A stretch of 45,810 nt of DNA from an uncultured Pelagibacteraceae bacterium (GTDB taxonomy: Bacteria > Pseudomonadota > Alphaproteobacteria > Pelagibacterales > Pelagibacteraceae), in the NCBI GenBank assembly GCA_902555945.1, contig CACDUS010000011.1:1-45810 (forward strand), read 5' to 3'. Within the stretch, counting starts at the first letter, position 1. Each line of letters begins with the position of its first letter. The notes beneath the pieces were generated by a model. The model did no database searches. It saw only the letters and a program-made list of their open reading frames with translations, and had not been told where the DNA came from. A program made the translations under genes and the position numbers. Shown here in pieces: positions 26,325-34,522 of this stretch.

Positions 26325-26777
26325 ATGGATGGTTTAAAAAAATGGATGCAAGAGTCGGCCAATATACTATTTGATGATAGTAAAAATGACCTTAGATCTT
26401 TGCCTAAAGCTGTGAGATTACAAATTTTACTAGTATTAAGTTTTATTTGGACAACTGTATTTAGTTTATACGTATTTTCTTATACTACTTTTGCATTTGG
26501 GTGGGCAGGAACATACATAGCTCATGTAGGACTAATATTTGCAGTCTATATGACATTTAAACAATTTCATAAAGCTGAAGAAAAATCCAGCAGTGTCTTT
26601 CAAACAAAAAATTTTGATCCTTTCAAGATTATGGTTATTGTTTTTGTAATTGTTTTTATCTTCGTTTTCTCGAAAGGTATTGAGGTTTTAACAAATACTA
26701 ATTCATATTCGATACCTTATGACGGACCATCAAAATCAGTATTTGAAAAATGGTTACCATTTAGTAAAGATAAGTAA
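26325..26777 (+). CDS. Membrane protein of unknown function
   Basis: A 150-residue protein if begun at the ATG 26325 (MDGLKKWMQES); a TTG at 26283 would add 14 residues and is less convincing. Three hydrophobic segments are visible: IQ-type helix around LLVLSFIWTTVFSLYVFSY, a second around AHVGLIFAVYMTF, and FKIMVIVFVIVFIFVFSKG. I do not recognise the family. Its last base overlaps the PsiE-family start (TAATG), so the two are coupled and may act together. It begins about 60 bases after argG. Confidence 0.75.
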   Translation: MDGLKKWMQESANILFDDSKNDLRSLPKAVRLQILLVLSFIWTTVFSLYVFSYTTFAFGWAGTYIAHVGLIFAVYMTFKQFHKAEEKSSSVFQTKNFDPFKIMVIVFVIVFIFVFSKGIEVLTNTNSYSIPYDGPSKSVFEKWLPFSKDK

Positions 26778-27157
26778 TGGAAAAAATAGCAAAGAATTTA
26801 CAGCTTGTATTAATGGTTATCATATTGATAAGTACAGTAATCGCTGTTGGAATTGAAATTGGTAAAATGTTTCAAAATCGATCAGTTACATTAGCTGATT
26901 TACTATTGATGTTTCTATACTTAGAAGTGCTTGCAATGGTAAGAGTTTTTTGGCACCAGCAATCAATTAGCATTACTTTACCCTTGTTAATTGCAATTAC
27001 TGCACTAGCGCGGTTTATTATTCTTCAAGGAAAAGAAATGGATCCAGCAGCATTAGTATACGAAGCTGTTGCAATTGTTCTGATAGCTGGAGCAATAGTA
27101 ATCTTAAGATTAAGACACAGTGATAAATTAGGTCTAAAGAAAAAAAAATCAAAATAA
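26777..27157 (+). CDS. PsiE family membrane protein
   Basis: A 126-residue, four-helix membrane protein of the phosphate-starvation-inducible PsiE family. Seen: DLLLMFLYLEVLAMVRVFW, with the conserved Glu and Arg inside the membrane, followed by SITLPLLIAITALARFIIL and a final helix with a lysine-rich tail. The family's biochemical role is unknown. Coupled by a one-base overlap to the membrane protein upstream; the photolyase-like gene starts seven bases downstream. Confidence 0.85.
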   Translation: MEKIAKNLQLVLMVIILISTVIAVGIEIGKMFQNRSVTLADLLLMFLYLEVLAMVRVFWHQQSISITLPLLIAITALARFIILQGKEMDPAALVYEAVAIVLIAGAIVILRLRHSDKLGLKKKKSK

Positions 27158-27163
27158 TTTAAA

Positions 27164-28312
27164 ATGAATTTTGAAGCTTCAAGGGCTAAGGCCTTAGACA
27201 AATTAAATTATTTTATAGAAAATAATCTTTCAGAATATTCTAAGTTAAGAAATTTTGATTTTGGACCAAAGAACAGATCCAATATTTCATGTTTATCTCC
27301 TTACATCACACATGGAATAATTAATGAAAACGAAGTGATTAAAAAATCACTTAGTAAGTTTTCCTTTTCAAAAAATGAGAAATTTATTCAAGAAGTTTTG
27401 TGGCGTACGTATTGGAAGGGTTGGTTAGAATTAAGACCAGATGTTTGGTCAGACTATTTAATAGAATTAAATAAAATCAGAGAAGATTTCAAAAACAATC
27501 AGAATTACATTAATGCTGTTGAGGGTAAAACAAATATTGAATGCTTTAATGTATGGGTAAATGAACTTAAGGAAAACAATTATTTACATAATCATACAAG
27601 GATGTGGTTTGCTAGTATTTGGATTTTTACTTTAGAGCTACCATGGCAATTAGGTGCAGAATTTTTTATGAAACATCTTTATGATGGTGATACTGCATCA
27701 AATACTCTTGGCTGGAGATGGGTTGCTGGAGTTCAAACTCAAGGAAAACATTATTTAGCAAGTGAATGGAATATCAAAAAATTCACAAATAATAGATTTG
27801 ACAATATAAAATTAAATGAAAATGCCACTCCAAAAGTATCTGAAAAAACCTACCCAATTATTAAACAAGATTTTAACAATCCACAAAATATAGAGAATAA
27901 AAATCTTTTAATTTTTGAGAACAATCTCTCTTTTGAAATCACTGATTTTCAAAATAATAAATTTAAAGAAATTTATTTAATTTCTAATAAAAATGAAAAC
28001 AGATCTATCAAACTCAGTGAAAAAGTAGTGAAATTTAAATCTCTTTTGATCGAAGACCAAGAGCAAAGATTAAATGCAAAGTCTATTGATTGTAAGGTCA
28101 TTGACATAAGTGAAATTAAAAAAATTGAAAATTGTTACGCTTTATATCCAACAGTGGGTGAAAATTTAGATTATTTGAATTCAAATAATTTAAATATAGG
28201 TTTTTTATATAGAAAACTTGATCAGTATTCTTGGCAATATTGTAATAAAGGTTTCTTTAATTTTAAAAATTATATTCCAAAAATAATTAGCTTACAAAAA
28301 GTAAGTTTATAA
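27164..28312 (+). CDS. Photolyase-type FAD-binding protein with atypical domain order
   Basis: 382 residues. Residues 40-205 read as the photolyase/cryptochrome FAD domain: CLSPYITHG (FAD phosphate loop), VLWRTYWKGWL, LHNHTRMWFASIWIF and HLYDGDTASNTLGWRWVAG. The N-terminal Rossmann antenna domain that normally precedes it is absent. Instead about 135 residues follow (245-380) with an alternating strand/helix pattern (LLIFENNLSF, EIYLISNK, VVKFKSLLIED, CKVIDISEIK, IGFLYRKLDQ). That looks like an alpha/beta domain and could be a relocated, diverged antenna-like domain. Repair activity cannot be claimed. It is convergent with the cryptochrome gene on the other strand. Confidence 0.8.
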   Translation: MNFEASRAKALDKLNYFIENNLSEYSKLRNFDFGPKNRSNISCLSPYITHGIINENEVIKKSLSKFSFSKNEKFIQEVLWRTYWKGWLELRPDVWSDYLIELNKIREDFKNNQNYINAVEGKTNIECFNVWVNELKENNYLHNHTRMWFASIWIFTLELPWQLGAEFFMKHLYDGDTASNTLGWRWVAGVQTQGKHYLASEWNIKKFTNNRFDNIKLNENATPKVSEKTYPIIKQDFNNPQNIENKNLLIFENNLSFEITDFQNNKFKEIYLISNKNENRSIKLSEKVVKFKSLLIEDQEQRLNAKSIDCKVIDISEIKKIENCYALYPTVGENLDYLNSNNLNIGFLYRKLDQYSWQYCNKGFFNFKNYIPKIISLQKVSL

Positions 28313-28422
28313 GAACACTTAGAAAAAAAATTGATAAAAAAGAAAGTAATGTAACAAACATAATTACTTACTAGAAAATAAACATTACAATAATATTTAT
28401 TTTTTTTTAAAATAAAATTAAT

Positions 28423-28644
28423 TTAAAACCATCTAAACATTCCAATAATACCAGCTGTTGCATAAAAGAATTGTAAAAATAATATGCCTCTATGACCGCC
28501 TCTATAGGCCCAAATTCCTATTAAGATTGCAGATATAAGTAATAAGCAAAAACCAAAAAACTCTATACCAATATTCATAGCTACAAATAATGAATATAAT
28601 ATTGCTGTAATAACCCCTGCCCATTCAAAGATTTTATTATTCAT
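28423..28644 (-). CDS. Small membrane protein (73 residues)
   Basis: Three hydrophobic segments in 73 residues: AGVITAILYSLFVAMN, FFGFCLLLISAILIGIWAY and ILFLQFFYATAGIIGMF, ending RWF. The ending and overall pattern loosely recall one half of PnuC-like transporters, but I would not assign a function. Its ATG is four bases after the DUF2256 stop, so it is the third gene of the cryptochrome-DUF2256 unit. The following 110 bases (28313-28422) are an AT-rich convergent gap; only a weak seven-pair inverted repeat AAGTAAT/ATTACTT is visible. Confidence 0.75.
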   Translation of the reverse strand: MNNKIFEWAGVITAILYSLFVAMNIGIEFFGFCLLLISAILIGIWAYRGGHRGILFLQFFYATAGIIGMFRWF

Positions 28645-28648
28645 GGTT

Positions 28649-28777
28649 TTAACTTAACTTAGAACACTTCTTAGAACAATATTTTACTCTTTCCCAATTC
28701 AACTTCCATTTCTTACGCCAAAGAAAAGGTCTTTTGCAAACGGGACAAATTTTTGAAGGGAGATTTTGTTTTTTCAC
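28649..28777 (-). CDS. DUF2256 zinc-ribbon protein (42 residues)
   Basis: Minus-strand translation from GTG 28775-28777 to TAA 28649-28651 gives 42 residues: [15 protein letters not shown], then [11 protein letters not shown]. The pattern Cys11-x2-Cys14 and Cys34-x3-Cys38 with the conserved PF-x-WRKKW between them is the DUF2256 signature, a probable zinc ribbon of unknown function. The GTG start overlaps the cryptochrome TAG stop by one base (TAGTG), indicating translational coupling. DUF2256 genes are, to my knowledge, commonly found beside photolyase/cryptochrome genes, which supports the call. The lysine-rich surface suggests nucleic acid binding (inference). Confidence 0.88.
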   Translation of the reverse strand: MKKQNLPSKICPVCKRPFLWRKKWKLNWERVKYCSKKCSKLS

Positions 28778-30267
28778 TAGATTGTATTTTGTTTAATAAA
28801 TTGATCCGCAGCTGACAAAATCAATTTTTTTCTATCGGTTTTCATTTTATCAAAAATTCTTACCATCATAGAAAGTCTTGGATTTTTCAAAAAAAATTTT
28901 CTATTACGATCAATAAATCTCCAGTACAGTCCATCCATGATGTTACACCACTCACCTTTTTTAAAATCCATCATTTTCATAAAATAACTTGATCCACATA
29001 TATAAGGTTTGGTAGCAAAAATTCCTCCATCACTAAACAATCCCATTCCATAAACATTAGGTACCATTACCCAATCTGAGGAGTCTACAAACATCTCCAT
29101 AAACCATTTGTAAACAATAGTTGGTTTTATTTCGCAAAGATTCATAATGTTAGATAAAATCATTAATCTTTCAATATGATGAGACCATCCATGGTTTAAA
29201 GCATTCTTAATTGCATGATCAAGCGGAGGTAATCCAGTTGTGCCTTCATACCAAGATTTTTTCATTTTTCTATTTTGTTTAAAAAAATTTCCATTTTCCA
29301 TTTCGTTTGAATAACTTTGATAAATACCTCTCATAAATTCTCTCCAACCAATTACCTGACGTATGTAACCCTCTAATGAATTTAATCTTATCTTTTTACT
29401 TTTATGGAATTCTAAAACTTTTTTGATAATAAATTCTGGAGTAATTAAACCTAAGTTAATATATGGACTTAATGCACTATGAAATAAAATATTATCTTTT
29501 TGATCAACAGCATCTTCATAATCTCCAAATAAATTTGATTTTTCTTTAATAAAAAAATTTAAAAGCTTAACGACATCATTATATTCAGTAGCGAACCAAA
29601 AATTATCAGTTTTCCCTGGATGATCTTTGAATAATTTTTCAATAATTGGTTTTAACTTTTTAGTATAATTAGTTTCATTTATTTTTGGAAACTTTGGAAT
29701 AGAAATATTTTTTGGTAATTTATTTCTATTATCTTCATCAAAGCTCCATTTACCTCCAATTGGGTTTCCGTCCGAACCCATTAATATTCCTGATTGTTTT
29801 CTGACATCTTTATAAAAAGTTGCCATAAAAGGTTTTTTTGATTTGGATAGATATTGTTTGAATTCCTCTCTTGAGTTTAAAAACATTGGCGTTTGAATAA
29901 TATTCCATTTTATTTTTTCTTTTTTAAGAAATTGATTTATTTTTTTTTCAAAAAATTTATCTTCAACTTCAAAGCTTGAAATCTCTTTTATTTTTTTTGA
30001 GCTAATTATTTTTTTTAATTTTTTTAAATAATCATCCTTAAATTCTTTATCCTCAATTTTAATATATTCTAATTTGAATTTATCTCTTTTAAGATTATCT
30101 GCATGTGAACGCATTGATGATAAGAAAAGGAGTATTTTTTGTTTATGATGTTTTTCATAAGTACATAACTGGTAATCTTCAGCCATAAAAAATAGGTGGT
30201 CTTTTTTGAAGCGGTCCAAGTATTTTGATGGAAATAATTGATTACCCAGTATAAAAAATAACTTCAT
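28777..30267 (-). CDS. Cryptochrome/photolyase-related protein (PhrB/DPRP group) lacking the usual Fe-S cysteines
   Basis: 496-residue flavoprotein of the PhrB-like (prokaryotic 6-4 photolyase/CryB) group. N-terminal antenna domain with [13 protein letters not shown] domain with [44 protein letters not shown] and FADGGIF-like [13 protein letters not shown]. In characterised PhrB four cysteines hold a 4Fe-4S cluster. Here the first position looks like Pro347-Pro348 (TGLPPLD). The CxxC after MSDY is replaced by MMDFKKGEW with a short deletion, and only Cys441 ([11 protein letters not shown]) remains in place. So it probably lacks the cluster. It starts 27 bases from the divergent SDR gene and is coupled to DUF2256 downstream. 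Confidence 0.88.
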   Translation of the reverse strand: MKLFFILGNQLFPSKYLDRFKKDHLFFMAEDYQLCTYEKHHKQKILLFLSSMRSHADNLKRDKFKLEYIKIEDKEFKDDYLKKLKKIISSKKIKEISSFEVEDKFFEKKINQFLKKEKIKWNIIQTPMFLNSREEFKQYLSKSKKPFMATFYKDVRKQSGILMGSDGNPIGGKWSFDEDNRNKLPKNISIPKFPKINETNYTKKLKPIIEKLFKDHPGKTDNFWFATEYNDVVKLLNFFIKEKSNLFGDYEDAVDQKDNILFHSALSPYINLGLITPEFIIKKVLEFHKSKKIRLNSLEGYIRQVIGWREFMRGIYQSYSNEMENGNFFKQNRKMKKSWYEGTTGLPPLDHAIKNALNHGWSHHIERLMILSNIMNLCEIKPTIVYKWFMEMFVDSSDWVMVPNVYGMGLFSDGGIFATKPYICGSSYFMKMMDFKKGEWCNIMDGLYWRFIDRNRKFFLKNPRLSMMVRIFDKMKTDRKKLILSAADQFIKQNTI

Positions 30268-30294
30268 ATTTAAATATAACTAATAAAATTTTTT

Positions 30295-31005
30295 ATGTCA
30301 GAAAAATATCTCATTTTCGGTGCGACAGGTTCAATCGGATCTAGCTTAGCTGAACAATTAGTAAACTCAGGAAATTCTATTCATTTAGTTGGAAGAAATC
30401 AAAATGAAACAAAAAATATTTCTGAAAAACTTGGTTGTACTTTTACCATTGCTGATGTTTTAGAGGATGGATTTATAGAAAAGGTTAAAAATGATATTTC
30501 AGATATAAAAGGTGTTGCTTATTGTGTTGGTTCAATAGATTTAAAACCTTTGAGAATGGTTAATGAGAATGATTTTAATAAATGTATGAAATTAAATCTC
30601 TATTCGGCAGTTGAAGTTATTAAAGGTTATCAAGAAAGTTTAAAAAAGAATAAAGGTTCAGTAGTTTTATTCTCCACAGTTGCAGCACAAAGAGGATTTA
30701 CTAATCATGCAATAATTGCTTCGGCTAAAGCCGCTGTCGAAGGATTAACTGTTTCATTAGCTGCTGAATTTGCTCCGAATATTAGAGTGAACTGTATTGC
30801 ACCAAGTTTAACTAATTCAAAGATTGCAGAACCAATGTTGAAGAATAAAGCATTAGCAGATGGAATAGCAAAAGCTCATCCCCTAAAAAGATTAGGTGAA
30901 GGTAAAGACTCGGCCTCTCTTGCAAAATTTCTTATTACCGATGACAGTTCGTGGGTTACAGGTCAGATTATTGCCGTTGATGGTGGTAGATCAAAACTTT
31001 CTTAA
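30295..31005 (+). CDS. SDR-family protein with missing catalytic tyrosine
   Basis: Short-chain dehydrogenase/reductase fold, 236 residues. Seen: cofactor loop FGATGSIGSSLA (residues 8-19), LNLYS with Asn101, Ser127 in FSTVAA, Lys145 in SAKAAVEGL and C-terminal VTGQIIAVDGG. The residue four before Lys145, normally the catalytic Tyr of YxxxK, is Ile141 (HAIIASAK). His138 is close but not in register. Either the enzyme uses another acid or it binds a nucleotide without classical SDR catalysis. It is divergent from the cryptochrome gene with a 27-base gap and is followed two bases later by the PQQ-type dehydrogenase. Confidence 0.88.
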   Translation: MSEKYLIFGATGSIGSSLAEQLVNSGNSIHLVGRNQNETKNISEKLGCTFTIADVLEDGFIEKVKNDISDIKGVAYCVGSIDLKPLRMVNENDFNKCMKLNLYSAVEVIKGYQESLKKNKGSVVLFSTVAAQRGFTNHAIIASAKAAVEGLTVSLAAEFAPNIRVNCIAPSLTNSKIAEPMLKNKALADGIAKAHPLKRLGEGKDSASLAKFLITDDSSWVTGQIIAVDGGRSKLS

Positions 31006-31006
31006 A

Positions 31007-32071
31007 GTGAAAAAAATTTTTTTTTTTATATTTTTATTTTTAATTTCTACAAATGTTTCATTTGCAGAAAATCTTAATTTTAAAAAAATTGTAGATTTAA
31101 ACGATCCGTGGGGTTCTACATTCATCAATAATAATAAGCTATTAATTACGGAAAAAAGTGGAAAAATTAAGTTGATTAATCTTGATTCTAAAAAAATCTC
31201 TGAAGTTAAACATGATCTCAATTATTTAGTACATGGTCAAGGAGGTTTGTTGGACATTTTGTTTAAAGATAGTTTTGTTTATATTTCTTATTCAGAAAAT
31301 AGGGGAAGTGAAAAAACCAGTACTTCAATAGCTAAAGCAAAATTTAATGAAAAAAATTTAACTTTTAAAAATATTTTTCAAGCAAATCCTCCTATTAATT
31401 CTGGGTATCACTTTGGATCAAGATTAGCAATTAAAGATAATTTCTTATTTGCATCAGCTGGTGAAAGAGGAGAAGGAATGATTGCACAAGATCCAACAAA
31501 ACATCCTGGAAGTATTATTAGAATTAATATTGATGGGAGTATTCCAAAAGATAACCCAAAATTTCTAGACAAATCTGATTGGTTACCAGAAATTTATCAA
31601 ATAGGAATTAGAAATCCTCAAGGTTTAACTTTATCTCCATTTGATGGAAAAATTTATTTAAGTAACCATGGTGCAAAAGGTGGGGATTGGTTTGGTGAAG
31701 CAAAAAAAGGTGAAAATTATGGTTGGAAAATTTTAGGTTGGGGTGGCACAAATTATTCAGGATCTAAAATTGGACCAAAATGGAAACCTGGCTTTACAAA
31801 AGCAATTCAATACTGGGTGCCTTCAATAGCTGCAAGTGCAATAACCATTTATAAAGGTAAAGAATTCAGTGAGTGGAATGGACACGCTTTAATTACTTCG
31901 CTCAAAGATCAATCTTTAAGAAAATTAATATTTAATGACTTATCAAATGTTAAAGAAGACATCATTTTTAAAAATAAAATAGGAAGAATAAGAGATATAC
32001 AAGTACATCCTGATAATGGAAAAATTTACTTTTTAGGAAAAGGGGCTTTATGGCTAATGGAAAAAAATTAA
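31007..32071 (+). CDS. PQQ-dependent sugar dehydrogenase-like protein (Asd/YliI type)
   Basis: Periplasmic six-bladed beta-propeller of the soluble aldose sugar dehydrogenase family, 354 residues from the GTG at 31007. That start is followed at once by a signal peptide (VKKIFFFIFLFLISTNVSFA), whereas any longer frame would read through the end of the SDR gene. Seen: DPWGSTFINNNKLLITEKSG, HGQGGLLDI, YHFGSRLAI, IGIRNPQGLTLSPFDG and GWGGTNYSG, the usual propeller motifs including the His and Arg of the active site. PQQ synthesis genes are not in the window, so the cofactor may be imported or the protein may be inactive. Overlaps the next gene by 22 bases. Confidence 0.88.
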   Translation: MKKIFFFIFLFLISTNVSFAENLNFKKIVDLNDPWGSTFINNNKLLITEKSGKIKLINLDSKKISEVKHDLNYLVHGQGGLLDILFKDSFVYISYSENRGSEKTSTSIAKAKFNEKNLTFKNIFQANPPINSGYHFGSRLAIKDNFLFASAGERGEGMIAQDPTKHPGSIIRINIDGSIPKDNPKFLDKSDWLPEIYQIGIRNPQGLTLSPFDGKIYLSNHGAKGGDWFGEAKKGENYGWKILGWGGTNYSGSKIGPKWKPGFTKAIQYWVPSIAASAITIYKGKEFSEWNGHALITSLKDQSLRKLIFNDLSNVKEDIIFKNKIGRIRDIQVHPDNGKIYFLGKGALWLMEKN

Positions 32072-33117
32072 CAAAAATTTTATATTTTTTAATTGGAATT
32101 ACTTTTTATAATTGTATTAGTTTAGCAATGGCAGAAAAACCTTATCATCACTTACCAGATGGAACTTTTAGAAATCCTGAAGGATCACCAGTTAGATCAA
32201 AGGATGTAAAGTTTTCTTACAAAACATTTACTAAAGAAAAAAAGAAAATAGATATTACTGTCCCAAAAGATCATGTCATTGATAAAAAAATTGTAAAAGA
32301 GAATTTAGAAAAATTTAAAGATGATGATTATATTGCTTGGATAGGGCATGCTACATTTTTAATTAAATTAGGTGAAACAACAATTATTACAGACCCAGTT
32401 TTTTCAAAAAATGCTGGACCTCTGATATTTGGTCCAAAAAGATATGTTGAGCCAGCTATTCAATTGAAAGAAATTCCAAAAACAGATATATTTCTACTTA
32501 CCCACAATCATTACGACCACCAGGATATGTCCACTATAAGGGGGTTCCCTTATAAAGATGCAAAGGTTTTACTTCCTCTGAAACTTGGTAAATATTTTAA
32601 AAGATACAAAGATGTAAATGAAATGGACTGGTATGACGAAATACAGATTAATAATGATTTAAAGATTACATTGTTACCCGCAGTCCATTGGTCAAAAAGA
32701 AGTCTGACTGACACCAATAAAACACTCTGGGGAAATTTTTTAATTGAATATAAAAATAAAAAAATATTTTTCGCATGTGATACTGGATATGGAAATATTT
32801 ATAAAGATCTTGGTAAAAAATATGGTCCAATTGATTTATCAATGATTAACATTGGAGCATATGATTTTAGACCTATGTTTGAAAAATCAATTTATCATAC
32901 TACTCCCGAAGAAGCTCTTGAAATTGCACAAGATTTAAAAAGTAAAAAAGTTTTGGGAACACACTGGGGTACATTTGTATTATCATTAGAGCCAATAATG
33001 GAACCTCCAGTGAGATTTAAAAGCAGTGCTGAAAAATATGGTTTTAATAAAGAGGATGCTATCGTCTTTAAAATTGGTGAAATTAATTCCCTTAAAAAAT
33101 TATTGAATTATAATTAA
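32050..33117 (+). CDS. Exported metallo-beta-lactamase-fold hydrolase (NAPE-PLD/UlaG-like)
   Basis: 355 residues with an N-terminal signal peptide (to about AMAEKP). Metal ligands are visible: His in YIAWIGHATFLI, the HxHxDH motif in LLTHNHYDHQD, His in PAVHWSKRS, Asp in FACDTGYG and a late GTHWGTF histidine. The layout resembles NAPE-PLD-like and UlaG-like MBL hydrolases. The substrate is unknown; a lipid or phosphodiester is possible. It starts inside the end of the PQQ-dehydrogenase gene (22-base overlap). Its TAA shares the TTAA with the stop of the convergent SHOCT gene. Confidence 0.9.
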   Translation: MANGKKLTKILYFLIGITFYNCISLAMAEKPYHHLPDGTFRNPEGSPVRSKDVKFSYKTFTKEKKKIDITVPKDHVIDKKIVKENLEKFKDDDYIAWIGHATFLIKLGETTIITDPVFSKNAGPLIFGPKRYVEPAIQLKEIPKTDIFLLTHNHYDHQDMSTIRGFPYKDAKVLLPLKLGKYFKRYKDVNEMDWYDEIQINNDLKITLLPAVHWSKRSLTDTNKTLWGNFLIEYKNKKIFFACDTGYGNIYKDLGKKYGPIDLSMINIGAYDFRPMFEKSIYHTTPEEALEIAQDLKSKKVLGTHWGTFVLSLEPIMEPPVRFKSSAEKYGFNKEDAIVFKIGEINSLKKLLNYN

Positions 33118-33383
33118 CTCTCGAGAATTTTTCTTTTAGCTTTCTCAAATTCTTCTTCGGTGAGAACTCCACTTTTTTTTAAATCATTTAGTTTGTTTAA
33201 CTCACTACTTAATTTATCTGAATTATCTGAAAATTCTGTTAACTCTTCTTTATCTTCACCCTCAGTTATATTAGGTTTATTATCCGCTTTAGCTCTAAAT
33301 CCTTTCATTATTGCTGAACCACCTAAATAAATAACAAATGCTAAAGCAGGTAATGCTAATCCAAAAAAAATTATCTTTTCCAT
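33114..33383 (-). CDS. SHOCT-domain small membrane protein
   Basis: 89 residues: one N-terminal membrane helix (IIFFGLALPALAFVIYLG), an acidic linker and a C-terminal SHOCT motif, LNKLNDLKKSGVLTEEEFEKAK. SHOCT is a short oligomerisation motif common in small bacterial membrane proteins of unknown role. Start is three bases after the stop of the small membrane protein gene upstream, so the two form a unit. Confidence 0.85.
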   Translation of the reverse strand: MEKIIFFGLALPALAFVIYLGGSAIMKGFRAKADNKPNITEGEDKEELTEFSDNSDKLSSELNKLNDLKKSGVLTEEEFEKAKRKILES

Positions 33384-33386
33384 AAA

Positions 33387-33590
33387 TTAATCCTCGTCCT
33401 CATCTCTCCATCCCTTTTGATACATCAAATAGCCTGCTAGAATTACCGATATCGTACCAGCTACCATCCCAAAATTAAAGCCCATCATTTTTCCATAAAA
33501 GTACCAACCTATTTGAGTTGCACCGATTGGAATTACAGTAAGTATGGCCATAATAATAGCTATTCTGTATTCATATGGAGGTTTTTTCAT
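33387..33590 (-). CDS. Small two-helix membrane protein (67 residues)
   Basis: Two hydrophobic segments (about residues 9-30 and 38-57) with a basic N-terminus MKKPPYEYR and an acidic tail GWRDEDED. Family not recognised. It is the first gene of a two-gene unit with the SHOCT protein. The 80-base gap up to folD (33591-33670) is AT-rich and shows no feature I can support. Confidence 0.7.
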   Translation of the reverse strand: MKKPPYEYRIAIIMAILTVIPIGATQIGWYFYGKMMGFNFGMVAGTISVILAGYLMYQKGWRDEDED

Positions 33591-33670
33591 TAAATCACTT
33601 TATCAAATGAAAAAACTAAAGAATTAAAAATAAGTTAGTTGAGACAATAATACTTAGTAAAATAAAATTA

Positions 33671-34516
33671 TTATTTTTGAGATCTTTTGAAACAATCAAT
33701 TGTATTTTTTAACAAACAAGCAATTGTCATAGGTCCTACACCACCAGGAACTGGGGTTAGGGCTTTTGCATTTTTAGAAACTTCATCAAACGCAACATCG
33801 CCAACAATGCCTTTATCAGTCTTATTGATGCCTACATCAATTACAATAGTATCTTTTTTAACCCAATCACCTTTAACAAGTTCTGGAATTCCAACTGCTG
33901 CAACGATAATATCAGCCTCAAGACATTCAGCTTTTAAATCTTTTGTTCTTGAATGAGTAATAGTTACAGTACAGTTTTCTTTTAATAGAAGTTGGGTCAT
34001 TGGTTTACCATTTAGATTTGATCTACCAACTACAACTGCTTTTTTACCACTTAAATTTGGTTCTATCTTTTTTATTAACAGATAACATCCTAAAGGAGTA
34101 CATGGGACTGAGCTCTCATATCCCGAAGATAGATTGCCTACATTCATAGGATGAAATCCATCCACATCTTTTGAAGGATCAATAGCCTCAATTACTTTTT
34201 GTTTATCTATATGTTTTGGAAGTGGTAACTGCACCAAAATACCTGAGACTGTAACGTCTTTATTTAATTCTTCTATTTTGTCTAAAACAACTTTTTCCTC
34301 TACACTGTCTGGATATTTAATAACCTCTGATTTAAGACCAACTTCATTTGCAGATTTTTCTTTATTTCGAACATATATTTGACTTGGTGTTAAATCTCCT
34401 ATTAAAATTACAGTCAATCCAGGAACTTTATTATATTTTGTTTTTAAACTAGAAACTTCATTTTTAAGTTCTTCTCTTAAAAGTGCAGCTTCTTTTTTTC
34501 CATCAATCAAAATCAT
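33671..34516 (-). CDS. folD: Methylenetetrahydrofolate dehydrogenase/cyclohydrolase
   Basis: Bifunctional cytoplasmic enzyme converting 5,10-methylene-THF to 10-formyl-THF with NADP, 281 residues. Seen: the catalytic Tyr48-x3-Lys52 in IYVRNKEKSA, QLPLPKH, DPSKDVDGFHP, the NADP loop VVVGRSNLNGKPM and the C-terminal TPVPGGVGPMTIACL. It is last in the hemC-hemD-mscS-yggT-folD series, 6 bases after yggT. It supplies one-carbon units important in SAR11 metabolism. Confidence 0.97.
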   Translation of the reverse strand: MILIDGKKEAALLREELKNEVSSLKTKYNKVPGLTVILIGDLTPSQIYVRNKEKSANEVGLKSEVIKYPDSVEEKVVLDKIEELNKDVTVSGILVQLPLPKHIDKQKVIEAIDPSKDVDGFHPMNVGNLSSGYESSVPCTPLGCYLLIKKIEPNLSGKKAVVVGRSNLNGKPMTQLLLKENCTVTITHSRTKDLKAECLEADIIVAAVGIPELVKGDWVKKDTIVIDVGINKTDKGIVGDVAFDEVSKNAKALTPVPGGVGPMTIACLLKNTIDCFKRSQK

Positions 34517-34522
34517 AAATAT

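Noticed and set aside
28313..28422. Terminator between the two convergent photolyase-region units
   Set aside because: The inverted repeat AAGTAAT/ATTACTT is short, AT-only and has no clear T run; too weak to call.
30896..31006. Longer N-terminus for the PQQ-type dehydrogenase
   Set aside because: It would overlap the conserved end of the SDR gene and hide the signal peptide; the GTG at 31007 fits better.
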